Source: Lepidostoma basale
Lineage: Eukaryota; Arthropoda; Insecta; Trichoptera; Lepidostomatidae
Direction: 5' to 3'
DNA: 64,000 bases
Assembly (NCBI GenBank): GCA_022606425.2
Contig: JAHDVF020000515.1
Span: 1 to 64,000 of the forward strand
A model generated the notes under the pieces. That model was not told the origin of the DNA. It searched no databases and saw nothing but the letters and a program-made list of their open reading frames with translations. A program made the position numbers and the translations under genes. Numbering within the stretch: the first letter of the stretch is position 1; every line of letters begins with the position of its first letter. Below, piece by piece: positions 19,771-29,809 of the stretch.

Positions 19771-20065
19771 ATCGCACGCTTAATAGAACACTGGCTAAAC
19801 TCAAAAAAGCAAGTTTTGCTCAATCTGACATGAGTCGGTGTTTTAACAAAAACAGTCGAAAAACACGTACGAATGAAAAATACCGATATACTCGTAGTGT
19901 AATGGAGGTCAATTGGCGGAATTTTTACTTAATTTTAACGCGAAACGATGGATAGCGTTAACACAAGCCTCTGTCTAATGTTAACTCAATTATGACCTAA
20001 CCCATAATCGGTCAGTTTACTATTAAGAGTGCGATATAAAAAAAAGAAAAAGACAAATAAATAAT

Positions 20066-20475
20066 CATTTAATTGTATCTCAATAGAGACGAAGATGCAA
20101 ATTGGAAACTGAATATGGTTGATCAAGGTGTTTACAGGACTTATGACCTGTCATTGGTTGGGTTAAGCGCACGCTTTATGTAATTACAACATTCCCCATT
20201 CCACCTTTCTTTATGACCATGTATGACAATTTTTTGGAAGTTGCATATATGTTAAAGTCCTATGCCGGATTTCACATGTCAGTTTCAATGTGCCATCTAT
20301 GAAGATTCAGATTATGTAATATGTTAATCTCTAAGATTAATCTATATATAATCTACATACTAACGCCATCTATGAAGATTTATGTTTATTAAGCATTAAG
20401 CAAAACATCTTTTTTAACACAATGTGAAAGGCTACCCCGCTATTAGCGCATTGTTAGAAATTCCCAAAGTATATT
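20066..20475 (+). repeat. J repeat, near full length
   Basis: TTAATTGTATCTCAATAGAG to GCGCATTGTTAGAAATTCCC, closely similar to 17297 over about 400 bases. Internal imperfect repeats CGCCATCTATGAAGATT occur twice. Confidence 0.8.
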
Positions 20476-20529
20476 ACTATGGAATTTCTTAACTTTCAAA
20501 AAGTTAAATAATTGTTTAATCGTGGGACG

Positions 20530-20642
20530 AACCAATAAATCAAATATTGAATGCCGGGCACGCGAGGAGTCGAAGAAATCGACGTGTGTTCAAGACACGA
20601 TGTATTAATGTTGAGGAATCGAGAGAAGTGTGTCAGTATTAA
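20530..20642 (+). mobile_element. A fragment
   Basis: DEPINQILNAGHARSRRNRR reading, C-terminal part of A without either end. Confidence 0.75.
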
Positions 20643-20914
20643 AGGCGTCTAGGCCGACTCCGGGCGCCCTGTGCGCGCGGCTTCAGTGTTACCATAATAA
20701 ATAGTCACTCGGGTAAGATTTAAATGTTGCAATTAACTTCGGTGGTACATTAATCACACGTGGAGGAGTTTTTAAAAATATATTACCCATACCAATTTAT
20801 AATTTGATGATTACACGTTGTAAGGGTAGGCACAAAATATGACCTAACGAAAAATGCTACGCGCTACAGGTTGCTACAAAATATAATTGTTTTTATTTAA
20901 GTTTATTTACTACA

Positions 20915-21715
20915 AGTCCTGGTGAATTGTATGTATGAGGTATGCATGCGAAATGATCTGATGATGAATGTTAATAAGTCCATGGTAATGATTTTTGAAA
21001 AGGAAGAAACCACGACAGTCTGCAACATTAGCGTGAATGGTGAAAATTTGGAGCAAGTAGTTGAGTTCGTGTATTTAGGTAGAATGTTTACAAGAGATGG
21101 GCGAGTGGAGAGGGATATTGAAAGAAGGGTTGGGGCAGGCAACAAAGTGAATGGTGTACTTAAAGTTGTCATCGCAAACAAAAACCTATCAAAAAAAGCT
21201 AGAATGGCAGTGCACAGTGGTGTTCTTCTACCGACCCTTATGTATGGAAGCGAAGCATGGAACTGGCAAAGGAAGGATGAAAGTAGAATAAATGCAGTTG
21301 AAATGAGATCTCTTAGAATAATGTGTGGATACTCTGTGTATGATAGAGTGTCGAATGAAAATATAAGAAGTGAATGCGGTGCGAATGATGGTGTCATGAA
21401 CAAAATAATGAAAGGATCATTAAGATGGTTTGGACATGTTGAAAGAATGAATGAAGAAAGAATGGTAAAAAAATTATATGCTAATGATGTAAATGGAACC
21501 AGAAATAGAGGAAGACCGAGGAAAACGTGGCACGATCAAATAAATCAAATATTGAATGTCGGCCATGTGAGGAGTCAGAGAAATCGACGCGTGCATGACA
21601 CGATGTATGAATGTTGAGGAAGCGAGAGAAATATGTCAGGAAAGAAAAGTGTGGCAGTCCATTCTTTCTGCCTACCCCTTCGGGGAGACGGCGTGATGGT
21701 TAGTTAGTTAGTTAA
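20915..21715 (+). mobile_element. A1 RTE-like copy, longest 3' frame
   Basis: A 231-codon frame (20922-21617) begins in the post-YADD region (MYEVCMRNDLMMNVNKSMVM), then VVEFVYLGRMFTRDGRVERD, MAVHSGVLLPTLMYGSEAWN, MRSLRIMCGYSVYDRVSNEN, WFGHVERMNEERMVKKLY and GRPRKTWHDQINQILNVGHV. A 2-base deletion in the CGCGCG tract shifts the frame at RNRRVHDT, exactly as in 19061-19470. The unshifted C-terminus continues to SAYPFGETA, TGA and TTAG tail (21699-21715). Confidence 0.93.
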
Positions 21716-22157
21716 AAATAAATAAATAAATAAAAAATAAATAAATGGAATTCAAAAGGGTAGTAGGCTACGATTGGGTATGTTTTGGTGGAAAATATGC
21801 CTCTACAAAATATCGTAAGACGCCATGTTGCATTTACAACAGCAACACTACTATCAAGTCCAACTCTCTAGCGTCCACGAGAGGTCTTTTAAAAACCCCG
21901 CGAACCCCGGGCAATGTGGCACATATTACTTAGTGCCATAGCAAATAGAGAGAGGACGAATGGCGAGCTTCCAGCGCCATAAAACTAGATACACCCAGCT
22001 AAGGGAAGGTAACCCCAACAGAAAATCCTCCAGAGAAGGCATGGGGATACCACTCTGGATATTTTTCCCCAGGTCATCACCATGAGGCCTACTCAAGGGT
22101 GATAGTCAACGTTAGGGAGACCTGACAAGACACAGGAAGAAGAAGAAGAAGAAGAAA
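21716..22157 (+). other. possible retroelement 3' end with GAA tail
   Basis: AATA-rich lead, then GC-balanced sequence without a good frame, ending in ACAGGAAGAAGAAG (22130-22157). The tail and the GTAACCCCAACAGAAAATCC stretch suggest an untranslated retroelement end of unknown family. Confidence 0.4.
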
Positions 22158-22189
22158 TAAATTGTGCGTTAAAATTATTACATGGGATG

Positions 22190-22610
22190 GTCGATCCAAG
22201 AAAGACGTCGCTAGTCGTATCCACCAGGCTAAACTTCTTTCAATAAAAAGTCTAAAATATTCGAGTCCAACAACATAGACCTGAGCCTCTGAAAACAACT
22301 TTTCAAAACATTGGTGTGGAGTGTTTTACTGTACGGCTGCGAGACTTGGTGCCTGGGCGAAAGAGAGCGTAAAAGGCTGGAGGCATTTGAGATGTGGACC
22401 TACTGACGAGTTTCCCATGTTTCATGGAGGGACCACATCACAAATGAAGAAGTTCTCAGCAGAGTTGAAGAGAGTAGGCACGTGTTGAACACCACAGCGG
22501 AGAGGCGCGCAAGATGGATTGGTCATGTGTTGCGACACGAATGTTTCCTGCATAATGTGTTGGAGGGAATGGTCGAGGGATCCATTGGCAGAGGACGACC
22601 ACGCCAAGAG
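22190..22610 (+). mobile_element. F family copy, 5' part, split by pogo-like element
   Basis: WSVLLYGCETWCLGERERKR, LEAFEMWTY (then a stop), VSHVSWRDHITNEEVLSRVE, RARWIGHVLRHECF, EGSIGRGRPRQE. Continues at 23938 with YLDQIYRDMGC: removing the insert and one TA restores the reading frame exactly. Confidence 0.88.
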
Positions 22611-22612
22611 TA

Positions 22613-23935
22613 GGGTAGACCGAGGCGAATCGGATCGGTGGGTGAATCGGATCAAAATAAGAAATTTGGTAATATTTGAAAAACGCGTTAACGCGGAACG
22701 CAAGCGACTAGCGCCTTACGACCCTTTCACATCCCGCACCTCCCGCTGTTGGCAAGGTTTCTATTCGACTTGTACACCAGTGTCAAAAATGCGCGCCAGC
22801 GCGTCTGGTATTTGCGTGTGTTACAATTTTGCTGCGCATCTAAGGTAGGTGCTTACCATTTCTTTGTGTAATTCTAAGGATATGTGTTAAAACTTTGAAT
22901 TGTATGTCTTATATTGATTGGGAGTGGGCCTATTTTAGAAAACATTTTAGTTTTTAAGCAAAATATTACTGGTTAATGTGTAAAATAGTATTTATTTCAA
23001 GTCTTCAATACGGGGTTATTCGGATCGCATCATCGGGGGCGAATTGGATCACTATTTTTAAACGATTTGTTTTATAATGATGCGTTTTTATTTCCTTGTA
23101 GATGGTTCGCACGTACAATAGAAAGACTAAAACGGGAGAAGGGTCCCAAGAAATGAGAGAAGCTGCAAATAAAGTCTCGGCCAAAGAGTTAACCTTACGT
23201 CGGGCTGCTGAGATTTACGAATTACCAAAAACGAGTCAACAAAGAAGAGTTACTTTCTCCGGAGGTGTCATTAAAACGATTGGTGGACAGCCAGCCTTAG
23301 ATGAGACTGCTGAAAAGATTTGAGCAGGCCGTTTACTGCACTTAGCGAGTCATGGCTTCGGAATTACACCCAAGGCGATTCGTAAATATGCATTTGAATT
23401 CGCAGAACGTCAGAAAATTAAACAAAATTTTAACAGAGCAGTAGGAATGGCTGGTCAGGACTGTTTCCATCGCTTTATGGAAAGAAATAAGCAGTTGACT
23501 ATTCGGAAACCAGAATGATTGTTTAGAGCAAGAATTGACGGCATGAAAAGGAAAAAAGTGTCCGAATTCTTCAAGACTTTAGAAACAGTAAAAAAAGGCC
23601 CGTATATGTATGATTTATGTGTTACTTATTAATATTGATCTCACTATTCATTGTCTAAATGTTGGTAATGATTTGTTAAGAAATTTTTAATTTAGTTATA
23701 CATGTTATGTACGATCCTATTCGCCCCGATAATTGGGGCGATTCGGATATTTCTGTCTTTCAAGTTTTTAGTTCATATTTTGGAAAATTAATGAACATTT
23801 TAAGTTTTAAAATGTTTATTGCATAGCTAGATTGTTACTGATTACTATTTTGTCAATAAAAGTTTCATATATTACACTGTAGTATGATTTAAATATTCTC
23901 AAAAAAAAAGTGATCCGATTCGCCTCGGTCTACCC
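22613..23935 (+). mobile_element. pogo-like DNA transposon, internally deleted
   Basis: Perfect 24-bp terminal inverted repeats (22613-22636 and 23912-23935; outer bases GGGTAGACCGAGGCGAATCG) flanked by TA on both sides (22611-22612, 23936-23937), the target duplication of the Tc1/mariner-pogo superfamily. 1323 bp long. Only the N-terminal DNA-binding region is encoded; the DDE/D catalytic domain is absent. GCGAATCGGATC-type motifs repeat inside both ends. Confidence 0.92.
23102..23640 (+). pseudogene. pogo-type transposase N-terminus (psq and CENP-B-like HTH), broken
   Basis: The open part (23102-23323) reads MVRTYNRKTKTGEGSQEMRE, AANKVSAKELTLRRAAEIYE and LPKTSQQRR, a pipsqueak-type helix-turn-helix as in pogo/Tigger transposases and CENP-B. 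After a stop the same frame continues AGRLLHLASHGFGITPKAIR, HRFMERNKQLTIRKPE and, after another stop, ARIDGMKRKKVSEFF: the second HTH and the start of the linker. No aspartate triad follows. It would bind the terminal repeats but could not cut DNA. Confidence 0.85.
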
Positions 23936-23937
23936 TA

Positions 23938-24075
23938 CCTAGACCAGATTTACCGAGATATGGGCTGCACCTCTTATGCGGAGTTGAAGAGAGTTGCCGA
24001 GGACCGAGCGGGGTGGAAGAGGAGATGCGTCGGGTTGCTGCAGACCAATCGCTAGATTGATACCGGAGAGAGTGT
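23938..24075 (+). mobile_element. F family copy, 3' part
   Basis: LDQIYRDMGCTSYAELKRVA, EDRAGWKRRCVGLLQTNR, stop inside the 3' hairpin CAATC-GCTA-GATTG (24046-24059), then ACCGGAGAGAG. Confidence 0.88.
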
Positions 24076-24141
24076 TAAAATTTATATATTTAGATATTTA
24101 TGAATTGTGTTCTTCATGAATTGTGTTCTTCATAGCCCTAG

Positions 24142-24873
24142 TGTATAGTGTGTATGAGGCATGCAAGCAACACGATTTGATGATGAATGTGAATAAGTCC
24201 AAGGTAATGATTTTCGAAAAACAAGGAAACAGACAGTCTAAAACATTAGTGTAAACGGTGAAAATCTGGAACAAGTGGATGAATTGATTTATTTAGGAAG
24301 TATGTTTACAAAGGGCGGGAGAGTGGAGAAGGATATTGAAAGAAGGATTGGGGCAGGCAACAGAGTAAATGGTGCACTTAGAGTTGTCATCGCAAACAAA
24401 AGCCTATCCAAAAAAGCTAAGATGGCAGTGCACAATGGTGTTCTTGTGCCGACCCTTATGTACGGAAGTGAAGCATGGAACTGGGAAAGAAGGATTAAAG
24501 TAGAATAAATGCAGTAGAAATGAGATCTCTAAGACGAATGTGTGGTAAATCTGTATATGATAGTGTCAAATGCAAGTATAAGAAGTGAATGCGGTGCGAA
24601 TGAAAGTGTTATGAACAAAATAATGAAAGGGTCATTAAGATGGGTTGAACGGAGCCAGAAATAGAGGAAAGCTGAGGAAAACGTGGCACGATCTAATCAA
24701 TCAAATATTGAATGTCGGTCACGTGAGGAGTCGGAGAAATCGACGTGCGTGCATGACAAGATGTATGAATGTAGAGGAAGCGAGAGAAGTCTGTCAGGAC
24801 AGAACAGTGTGGCAGTCCATTCTTTCTGCCTAACCCTCCGGAGAGACGGCGTGATGGTTAGTCAGTTAGTTCG
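24142..24873 (+). mobile_element. A1 RTE-like copy with internal deletion
   Basis: Frames 24275-24508 (MDELIYLGSMFTKGGRVEKD, MAVHNGVLVPTLMYGSEAWN) and 24645-24833 (KLRKTWHDLINQILNVGHVR, REVCQDRTVWQSILSA). About 60 bases encoding FGHMERM...VND are missing near 24641. Tail TTAGTCAGTTAG. A 17-base block (TGAATTGTGTTCTTCAT) is duplicated just upstream. Confidence 0.87.
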
Positions 24874-25184
24874 TTTAAGATTTCAAGTATTTATATTAAT
24901 TTTTATAAGATAAAAAAACACCCTTTATCACACGATTGAAACAAACACAAGAGAACATTTTTATAAAGAAAAAGTTATAAATAATATCATACTCGTTCTA
25001 TCCTTTAAAAATCGTATAAAATATTCTCAAAAAACTAAAAATAATAATAAAAAAGTTTGATTAATTGTTCAACCATTGAAATATGACCCTTAAGCGAGTA
25101 TTATTCTTATAAAAAAATTGTTTAGGTACATATATATTAAACATGTAAATATTCTTATTTGAGGGAATCGTTCGACATATATCG
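24874..25184. other. AT-rich stretch
   Basis: No frame or repeat recognised. Confidence 0.4.
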
Positions 25185-25708
25185 ACTGAAGCAAAGATGC
25201 CAGTGCACGATGGAATTCTAGTTCCGACCCTTATATATGGAAGTGAAGCTTATAGTTGGCAAAAATGAATGAAAGTTGGTTAAATGCCGTAGAAATGAGG
25301 TCACTTAGAAGAATGTGTCGATAAACAATGAATGAAAGAATATCTAATGACGAAGTAAGAAATTAATGTAAGGCGGATGAATGCATGATAAATAAAATTA
25401 AGAAAGAGTCACTTAGATGATTTGGACATATGGAATGAATGGATGAGGGAAGAATGGTTAAAACGATAAATGCAAGTAGTGTGAATGGGAAAAGAAGTCG
25501 TGGAAAGCCGAGAAAGAAATGGCATGACCAAATTAACCAATTACTGAAAGGCGGCCATGTTCGGAGTAGGAACAATCGACGAGGGTGCATGTCACGATGT
25601 GTGAATTTAGAAGAGGCGCGAGAGTTATGTCAGGATAGAACAGTGTGGCGGTCCATCCATTCTGCCTATTCCTCTGTGGAAACGGCGTGATGGTTAATTA
25701 GATAGTTA
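25185..25708 (+). mobile_element. A2 RTE-like 3' copy
   Basis: From AKMPVHDGILVPTLIYGSEA with stops, then an open 83-codon frame (25439-25690): MDEGRMVKTINASSVNGKRS, KKWHDQINQLLKGGHVRSRN, SAYSSVETA. Terminal hairpin weakened (TTCCTCTGTGGAA). Tail TTAATTAGATAGTTAG. Confidence 0.86.
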
Positions 25709-25711
25709 GGT

Positions 25712-25797
25712 ATGCGTTGTAAAACAATGTACGACAGAGTTTTCAAAGGTTGATATAAGGAAGGAAAGTAGAGTGGAAATAAGTATTATACTACCGC
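25712..25797 (+). mobile_element. A3 fragment
   Basis: CKTMYDRVFKG..YKEGK.SGN resembles MYDRISNADIRKECRAKE of A3; cut by SINE M. Confidence 0.55.
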
Positions 25798-25805
25798 TCT
25801 ATATT

Positions 25806-25983
25806 GACGACCTTCGTGAAAGAGTGGCAAAAACTATGACTGTCACACTGAAGGTTCCGGATTAGATTCTGTCTTTGGTCTGGTGTAGAATTCACGTGAC
25901 AATAAAATAGCGATAGATTGGCTACCTATCACATGTCATGAGAATCAATATAATAGGTATATAAACAAATTGTATATAGTAAT
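25806..25983 (+). mobile_element. SINE M, degenerate
   Basis: CGACCTTCGTGAAAGAGTGG and GGTTCCGGATTAGATTC heads, then TCTTTGGTCTGGTGTAGAAT and CTACCTATCACATGTCATGA. The segment between the B box and TCTTTGGTC is deleted. Confidence 0.8.
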
Positions 25984-26085
25984 TATCATCGCAAACTAAA
26001 ACCTATCCAAAAGATGGCAGCGCATAATGGTGTTCCTGTGCCGACCCTTATGTATGGAAGTGAAGCATGAAACTGGGAAAAGAAT
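25984..26085 (+). mobile_element. A1 fragment
   Basis: VIIAN.NLSKKMAAHNGVPVPTLMYGSEA region; joins directly to a D copy at 26086. Confidence 0.75.
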
Positions 26086-26420
26086 AGAGGTCAGAGCCGA
26101 TACCAATAGAACTAAGAACCTTCTTAGAGTAGCAGAAAAGCGAACCCTACGCTCCATCGCAGGCAAAACCCTCAGAGATCGGATCAGAAATGAAACGATA
26201 AGATCTGTCTGTGGTGTTGAAGACATAGTGAGATGGGGAAGAAGCAGAAGGCGCTTTTGGAGAGACCACGTGGACCGCATGGAGAATACAAGAATTGTTA
26301 AAGATGAAAACCCAAGCAGCAAGAGATTACCAGGAAGGCCGCCGAAGAGATGGAGAGATGTCTGGACATCATCATCCCAGGACAGCCCACCATCACAAAT
26401 AGGTCATACGACTTAAACTA
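26086..26420 (+). mobile_element. D family non-LTR 3' copy, intact frame
   Basis: In frame through 26416: EVRADTNRTKNLLRVAEKRT, GKTLRDRIRNETIRSVCGVE, DIVRWGRSRRRFWRDHVDRM and LPGRPPKRWRDVWTSSSQD. GAAGAAG tail near 26405-26413. A clean open D end fused to an A scrap. Confidence 0.85.
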
Positions 26421-26447
26421 AGGGGAAGAAGAACTTAAATCACCGTA

Positions 26448-26696
26448 TCTTTTTTTTTTTTTAAGTATACAAGAAGTCATTTGAACTCCATTACTGTATA
26501 CAATTTATTTTTTAGCTATTATATTGATTCTCGTGACATGTGATAGGTAGCCAATCTATCGCCATTTTATTGTCACGTGAATTCTACACCAGACCAAAGA
26601 CAGTGTGACAATCACACTGCCATCGCCGGGAATCGAACCCGGGACCTTCGGTATGGAAGTCGCAGCTTAAACCACTCTGCCACGAAGGTCGTCTCG
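26448..26696 (-). mobile_element. SINE M, full length
   Basis: Minus strand gives the head (CGACCTTCGTGGCAGAGTGG; GGGTTCGATTCCCGGCGATG), the whole body including GTAGAATTCACGTGACAATA and GCGATAGATTGGCTACCTAT, and the 3' CAAATGACTTCTTGTATAC variant with an A tail (T run 26448-26461). About 249 bp, the most complete copy together with 44192-44447. Confidence 0.9.
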
Positions 26697-27184
26697 AAAT
26701 ATAAAAAAAGATTGTAAGGATGTAAGGATTTGGCGTTCTTTCCTCTATACCCATCTAAACATTAAAATCAATGCTAACAGAATAAATCAAATAATTGGTT
26801 TAAAATGGTCTGCGTCTTTGCTAACAACTTTTAATCTTTGCTACTCGTCGCTAGATGTCACTCGAATGATATCCAAAAAGGATCACATATGTATTTTTTG
26901 TTACTATAACAAAACATCTCAATCATATTTAAATAATTTATTACGATTACTTCAATATGAAATGTTATCATTCAGCCCTCAAGGGAGATTAAACGAACTA
27001 TAAATAAGTCTTCGTAATTCTTATATTGTCAGTGTTTATGTGGGGTTGTCAAAGGACACGCGTGTCCTACGGGGGGTCCATTATTCATTAGCTCTCTATT
27101 ATTGCGTGTCCTTAGTCCTAAAATAAATTTGAGTAGTAAAAAATATTTGAAGCGTAAAAATATTTCGATAAAAACATTGAATCA
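26697..27184. other. unassigned AT-rich segment
   Basis: A 61-codon frame (26818-27003) with FCYYNKTSQSYLNNLLRLLQ is not recognised. No second copy in the window. Confidence 0.3.
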
Positions 27185-27275
27185 TAAAATTGATGGCATA
27201 GTGAGATGGAGTAGGCAGAGAACACGATTCTGTAGGGACCAGATCGAGAGGAAGGATCCAGCGAGAATTACATAC
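27185..27275 (+). mobile_element. D fragment
   Basis: IDGIVRWSRQRTRFCRDQIE and RKDPARI match the VRWGRQRRRYWxxHVxRMDPxRI block of D. Confidence 0.75.
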
Positions 27276-27984
27276 TATTGTTATTTTTCTGAATATTAAT
27301 GTATTTCGCAGCATGAAATTAGCCTTACTAAATTGTTTAATTTTGTATGTGTATGTGTGTACGAAAACAGCTGATTGTTATAAAAAAATAATAATAATAA
27401 TAATTACAATCAGCATCCAACAATATTAAAAGATAGAGAACGTCCTTTGGCTACTAACTATGTAAGCATTTGAAAGAAATTAAACTCTAGTAATTAAGAT
27501 CAGAATCGAAACCGTAAAATATGGAAAAGTGAATGGTACTAAGAAGAAGAGAGAAGAATATACAGTATTCGAGGTGAGTAATATACATCGGGCCCAAGAA
27601 AGAGACTGTCGGTCATAATCGGTTAACTTTGCAAGTGTAGAGCATTGTCTCTGTTATCCATTCGTCACTGATTTTACATCAACTTATTTTTTGCATACCG
27701 GACAATTAGTGCATTTCTGATATTTTATAAAGTTGAAGTGAGCCAATTCTATCCGACCGATGTGTATTTCAATTGTATATATTAAATACCCGTAGGATAC
27801 GAAGACTTGACCCCCTCTTCCAACTTTTGGAAGAAGGGGTCAAGTCAAGGAGATTATAGGAGAATACAGCTCGGTTGGTCTGCATTCGGAAGGCTGGGAA
27901 ACATTTTCAAGTCGGACATGCCATAAAATTTAAAACCAAAATTGCTGGACCAGTGTGTGTTACCTGTGGACGTTAACTAAAGGA
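27276..27984. other. unassigned, contains an 18-bp stem-loop
   Basis: CTTGACCCCCTCTTCCAA (27806-27823) pairs with 27827-27844 with one mismatch and a 3-base loop. No gene seen. A short (AAT)n run lies near 27390. Confidence 0.45.
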
Positions 27985-28370
27985 CAACGGACCATGGAAA
28001 GATCCATGTTGGGTATCTTGCTTAGAGACCGTATACCGTGGAGATTAGAAGACGCATTAGGGTCACCGATGTAGAGATATGCATTGCGAGGATGAAGTGG
28101 CAGTGGGCTGGTCATGTGTCTCGACGGGATGATGGAAGATGGAGCCAGAGGGTAATTGAATGGAGGCCAAGGTTGGGCCGGAGAATTGTCGAGAGACAGC
28201 CAACCAGGTGGAGCGATGATATTGTGCGGACGGCGGGAAGGGCCTGGAGAATACTGGCGAGAGACCGAGAGAGTTGACCTGGGGGTGGAGAGGCTTACGT
28301 CCAGCAGAGGATGGAGACAAGCTGACGAAGACGATACGAAGAAGTTCGGAAGTAACGGATGTTATCGAAA
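27985..28370 (+). mobile_element. O family non-LTR 3' fragment
   Basis: MERSMLGILLRDRIP, EIRRRIRVTDVEICIARMKW, QWAGHVSRRDDGRWSQRVIE, ERQPTRWSDDIVRTAGRAWR, DRESLPGGGEAYVQQRMETS. One frameshift near 28035. GAAG-type tail near 28355-28363. A minus-strand copy of its 3' part is at 29810-29965. Confidence 0.82.
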
Positions 28371-28550
28371 GGGTGGCTAAACTCAATTGGTCATTTGCAC
28401 AGACTGGGAAACCAAAGATGGACTAGAAGGGTAATGGAATGGATATTTCTTGAAGATGGAAGAAGCAGAGGGCAATAGCTGGTAACTGAATGCAGAATAT
28501 GGAAGATAGGAGTACGTGGATAAGTATGGGGGGAGTCCTAAGTCAGTAGT
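28371..28550 (+). mobile_element. P fragment: related non-LTR C-terminus
   Basis: ERVAKLNWSFAQTGKPKM followed by remnants of a WTRRVMEWIF..EDGRSRG region and a WGESXVSSGRNRLYK-like end. Same architecture as B and O but a different family, frameshifted. Confidence 0.55.
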
Positions 28551-28619
28551 GGACGAAACCGATTGTATAAGTAAGTAACTAACATTACTAGGCTTCTTTC
28601 TCATTCTCAACTTGTTCCC

Positions 28620-28735
28620 GTTTTGTTCCTTCGGCATCCAGGTCGTCCTGGCGTAGTTTCAACACATGTTGTATGATTTGAAACGCTTCACTAGTTTCAA
28701 TCCAAGGGATTGGTCTGTAGCAAAGTGTAACATTT
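28620..28735 (-). mobile_element. F family 3' end fragment
   Basis: Minus strand shows HFATDQSLGLKLVK-like 3' sequence with the F hairpin CAATCC-AAG-GGATTG at 28698-28712. Confidence 0.6.
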
Positions 28736-29262
28736 TTGCTTGTTCTTGGTGTGCCACTTGGGCCTTTAGTGTGTTAGTAATAGTAGAAAAATATTTTATC
28801 TTAGTTCAGAGCACAACGATTGACATTCACAAAGGTGAGCTTCATGAAAAAAGTGAATTAAAGGACACAAAAAACGAAACAATATAAATTTTTCTGACTC
28901 AGACCAGATTACAGCAAATTATAGGGTATGAGTCCTGAATGTATCATTAGCAAAGGTCGGTCGTAAGAGACCCCATTACAGGTACCCTTCCTAGGGTCTA
29001 GTCGCCGTCCTGGCGACACACTTTCGAAAAAAACGTAAAAAAAATAAACGACATATGACCATTTCAAACCTGCTATGGCGTCAGGGAAATGCATTAATTT
29101 TATTATTGAATTTAGTGATCGTACGATGAGTGGCAGCTTCACTATACTTACCCTATTTTAAAAATCATAATCTAATAAACAGATATTACAGTTTTTTTCA
29201 TTTAATAGTTTCTTATACTCGTATTTTATCATTGCTAGTAATTATCTCAATAAATCATGAAA
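28736..29262. other. unassigned segment
   Basis: Short frames at 28666-28887 (+) and 29142-28909 (-) are not recognised. GGTACCCTTCCTAGGGTC near 28980 is a partial palindrome. Confidence 0.3.
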
Positions 29263-29772
29263 CAGTAGTGAGATTCTGTAAGTCTCAACGCCTACGGTGG
29301 GCTGGCCATGTGGAAAGAATGCCAGAGACAGTGGCGGTACTCCCATAGAAGCCCAGAAGCCCGGCTTGCGTATGAATCAAAACCTCTTCTGGCTTACAGA
29401 GGTTGAGGTCTTGTGGCTATTCCTCTTACATCTGATGGAAACATTGTTGATTTGGTGGGTTGTTGGTTTGTGCGGGAGCATGATTACTTAGATTTGGAGG
29501 TTTTCATTGAACATTTCTTACGCAAGCTGGGCTTCTGGGCTTCTATGGGAGTACCGCCACTGGCCAGAGGGTAGAACACCACAAAGTATATCCAGATGGG
29601 TGCCCCGTGAAAAGAGACCATGAGGCAGACCGAGGAAAAGATGGGCGGATTGCGTGGAAGAAGATTGGTAGAAAATGGAAGGAGCTGGGGAATGGAGAGA
29701 GATGGCCACAGACAGAAGTCAATGGAAGACAGTTGTGAAGGAGGCCAAGTCCCACACCGGGATGTAGCGCCG
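29263..29772 (+). mobile_element. Q family non-LTR 3' copy, split by a hAT MITE
   Basis: VVRFCKSQRLRWAGHVERMP (29269-29328) continues after the insert with GRTPQSISRWVPREKRPRG, RPRKRWADCVEEDW (then a stop) and SQWKTVVKEAKSHTGM. Dropping the insert and one duplicated 8-mer rejoins MPE-GRTP in frame. Confidence 0.85.
29329..29562. mobile_element. hAT-type MITE, 234 bp
   Basis: Terminal inverted repeats of 42 bp with one mismatch (29329-29370 and 29521-29562), beginning CAGTGGCGGTACTCCC. The flanking 8-mers are GCCAGAGA (29321-29328) and GCCAGAGG (29563-29570). CAGTGGCG-type ends and 8-bp duplications are those of the hAT superfamily. No coding capacity. Confidence 0.88.
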
Positions 29773-29809
29773 AGAAATGAATGGTAATTATCTCAATAGT
29801 CATAGTAAG

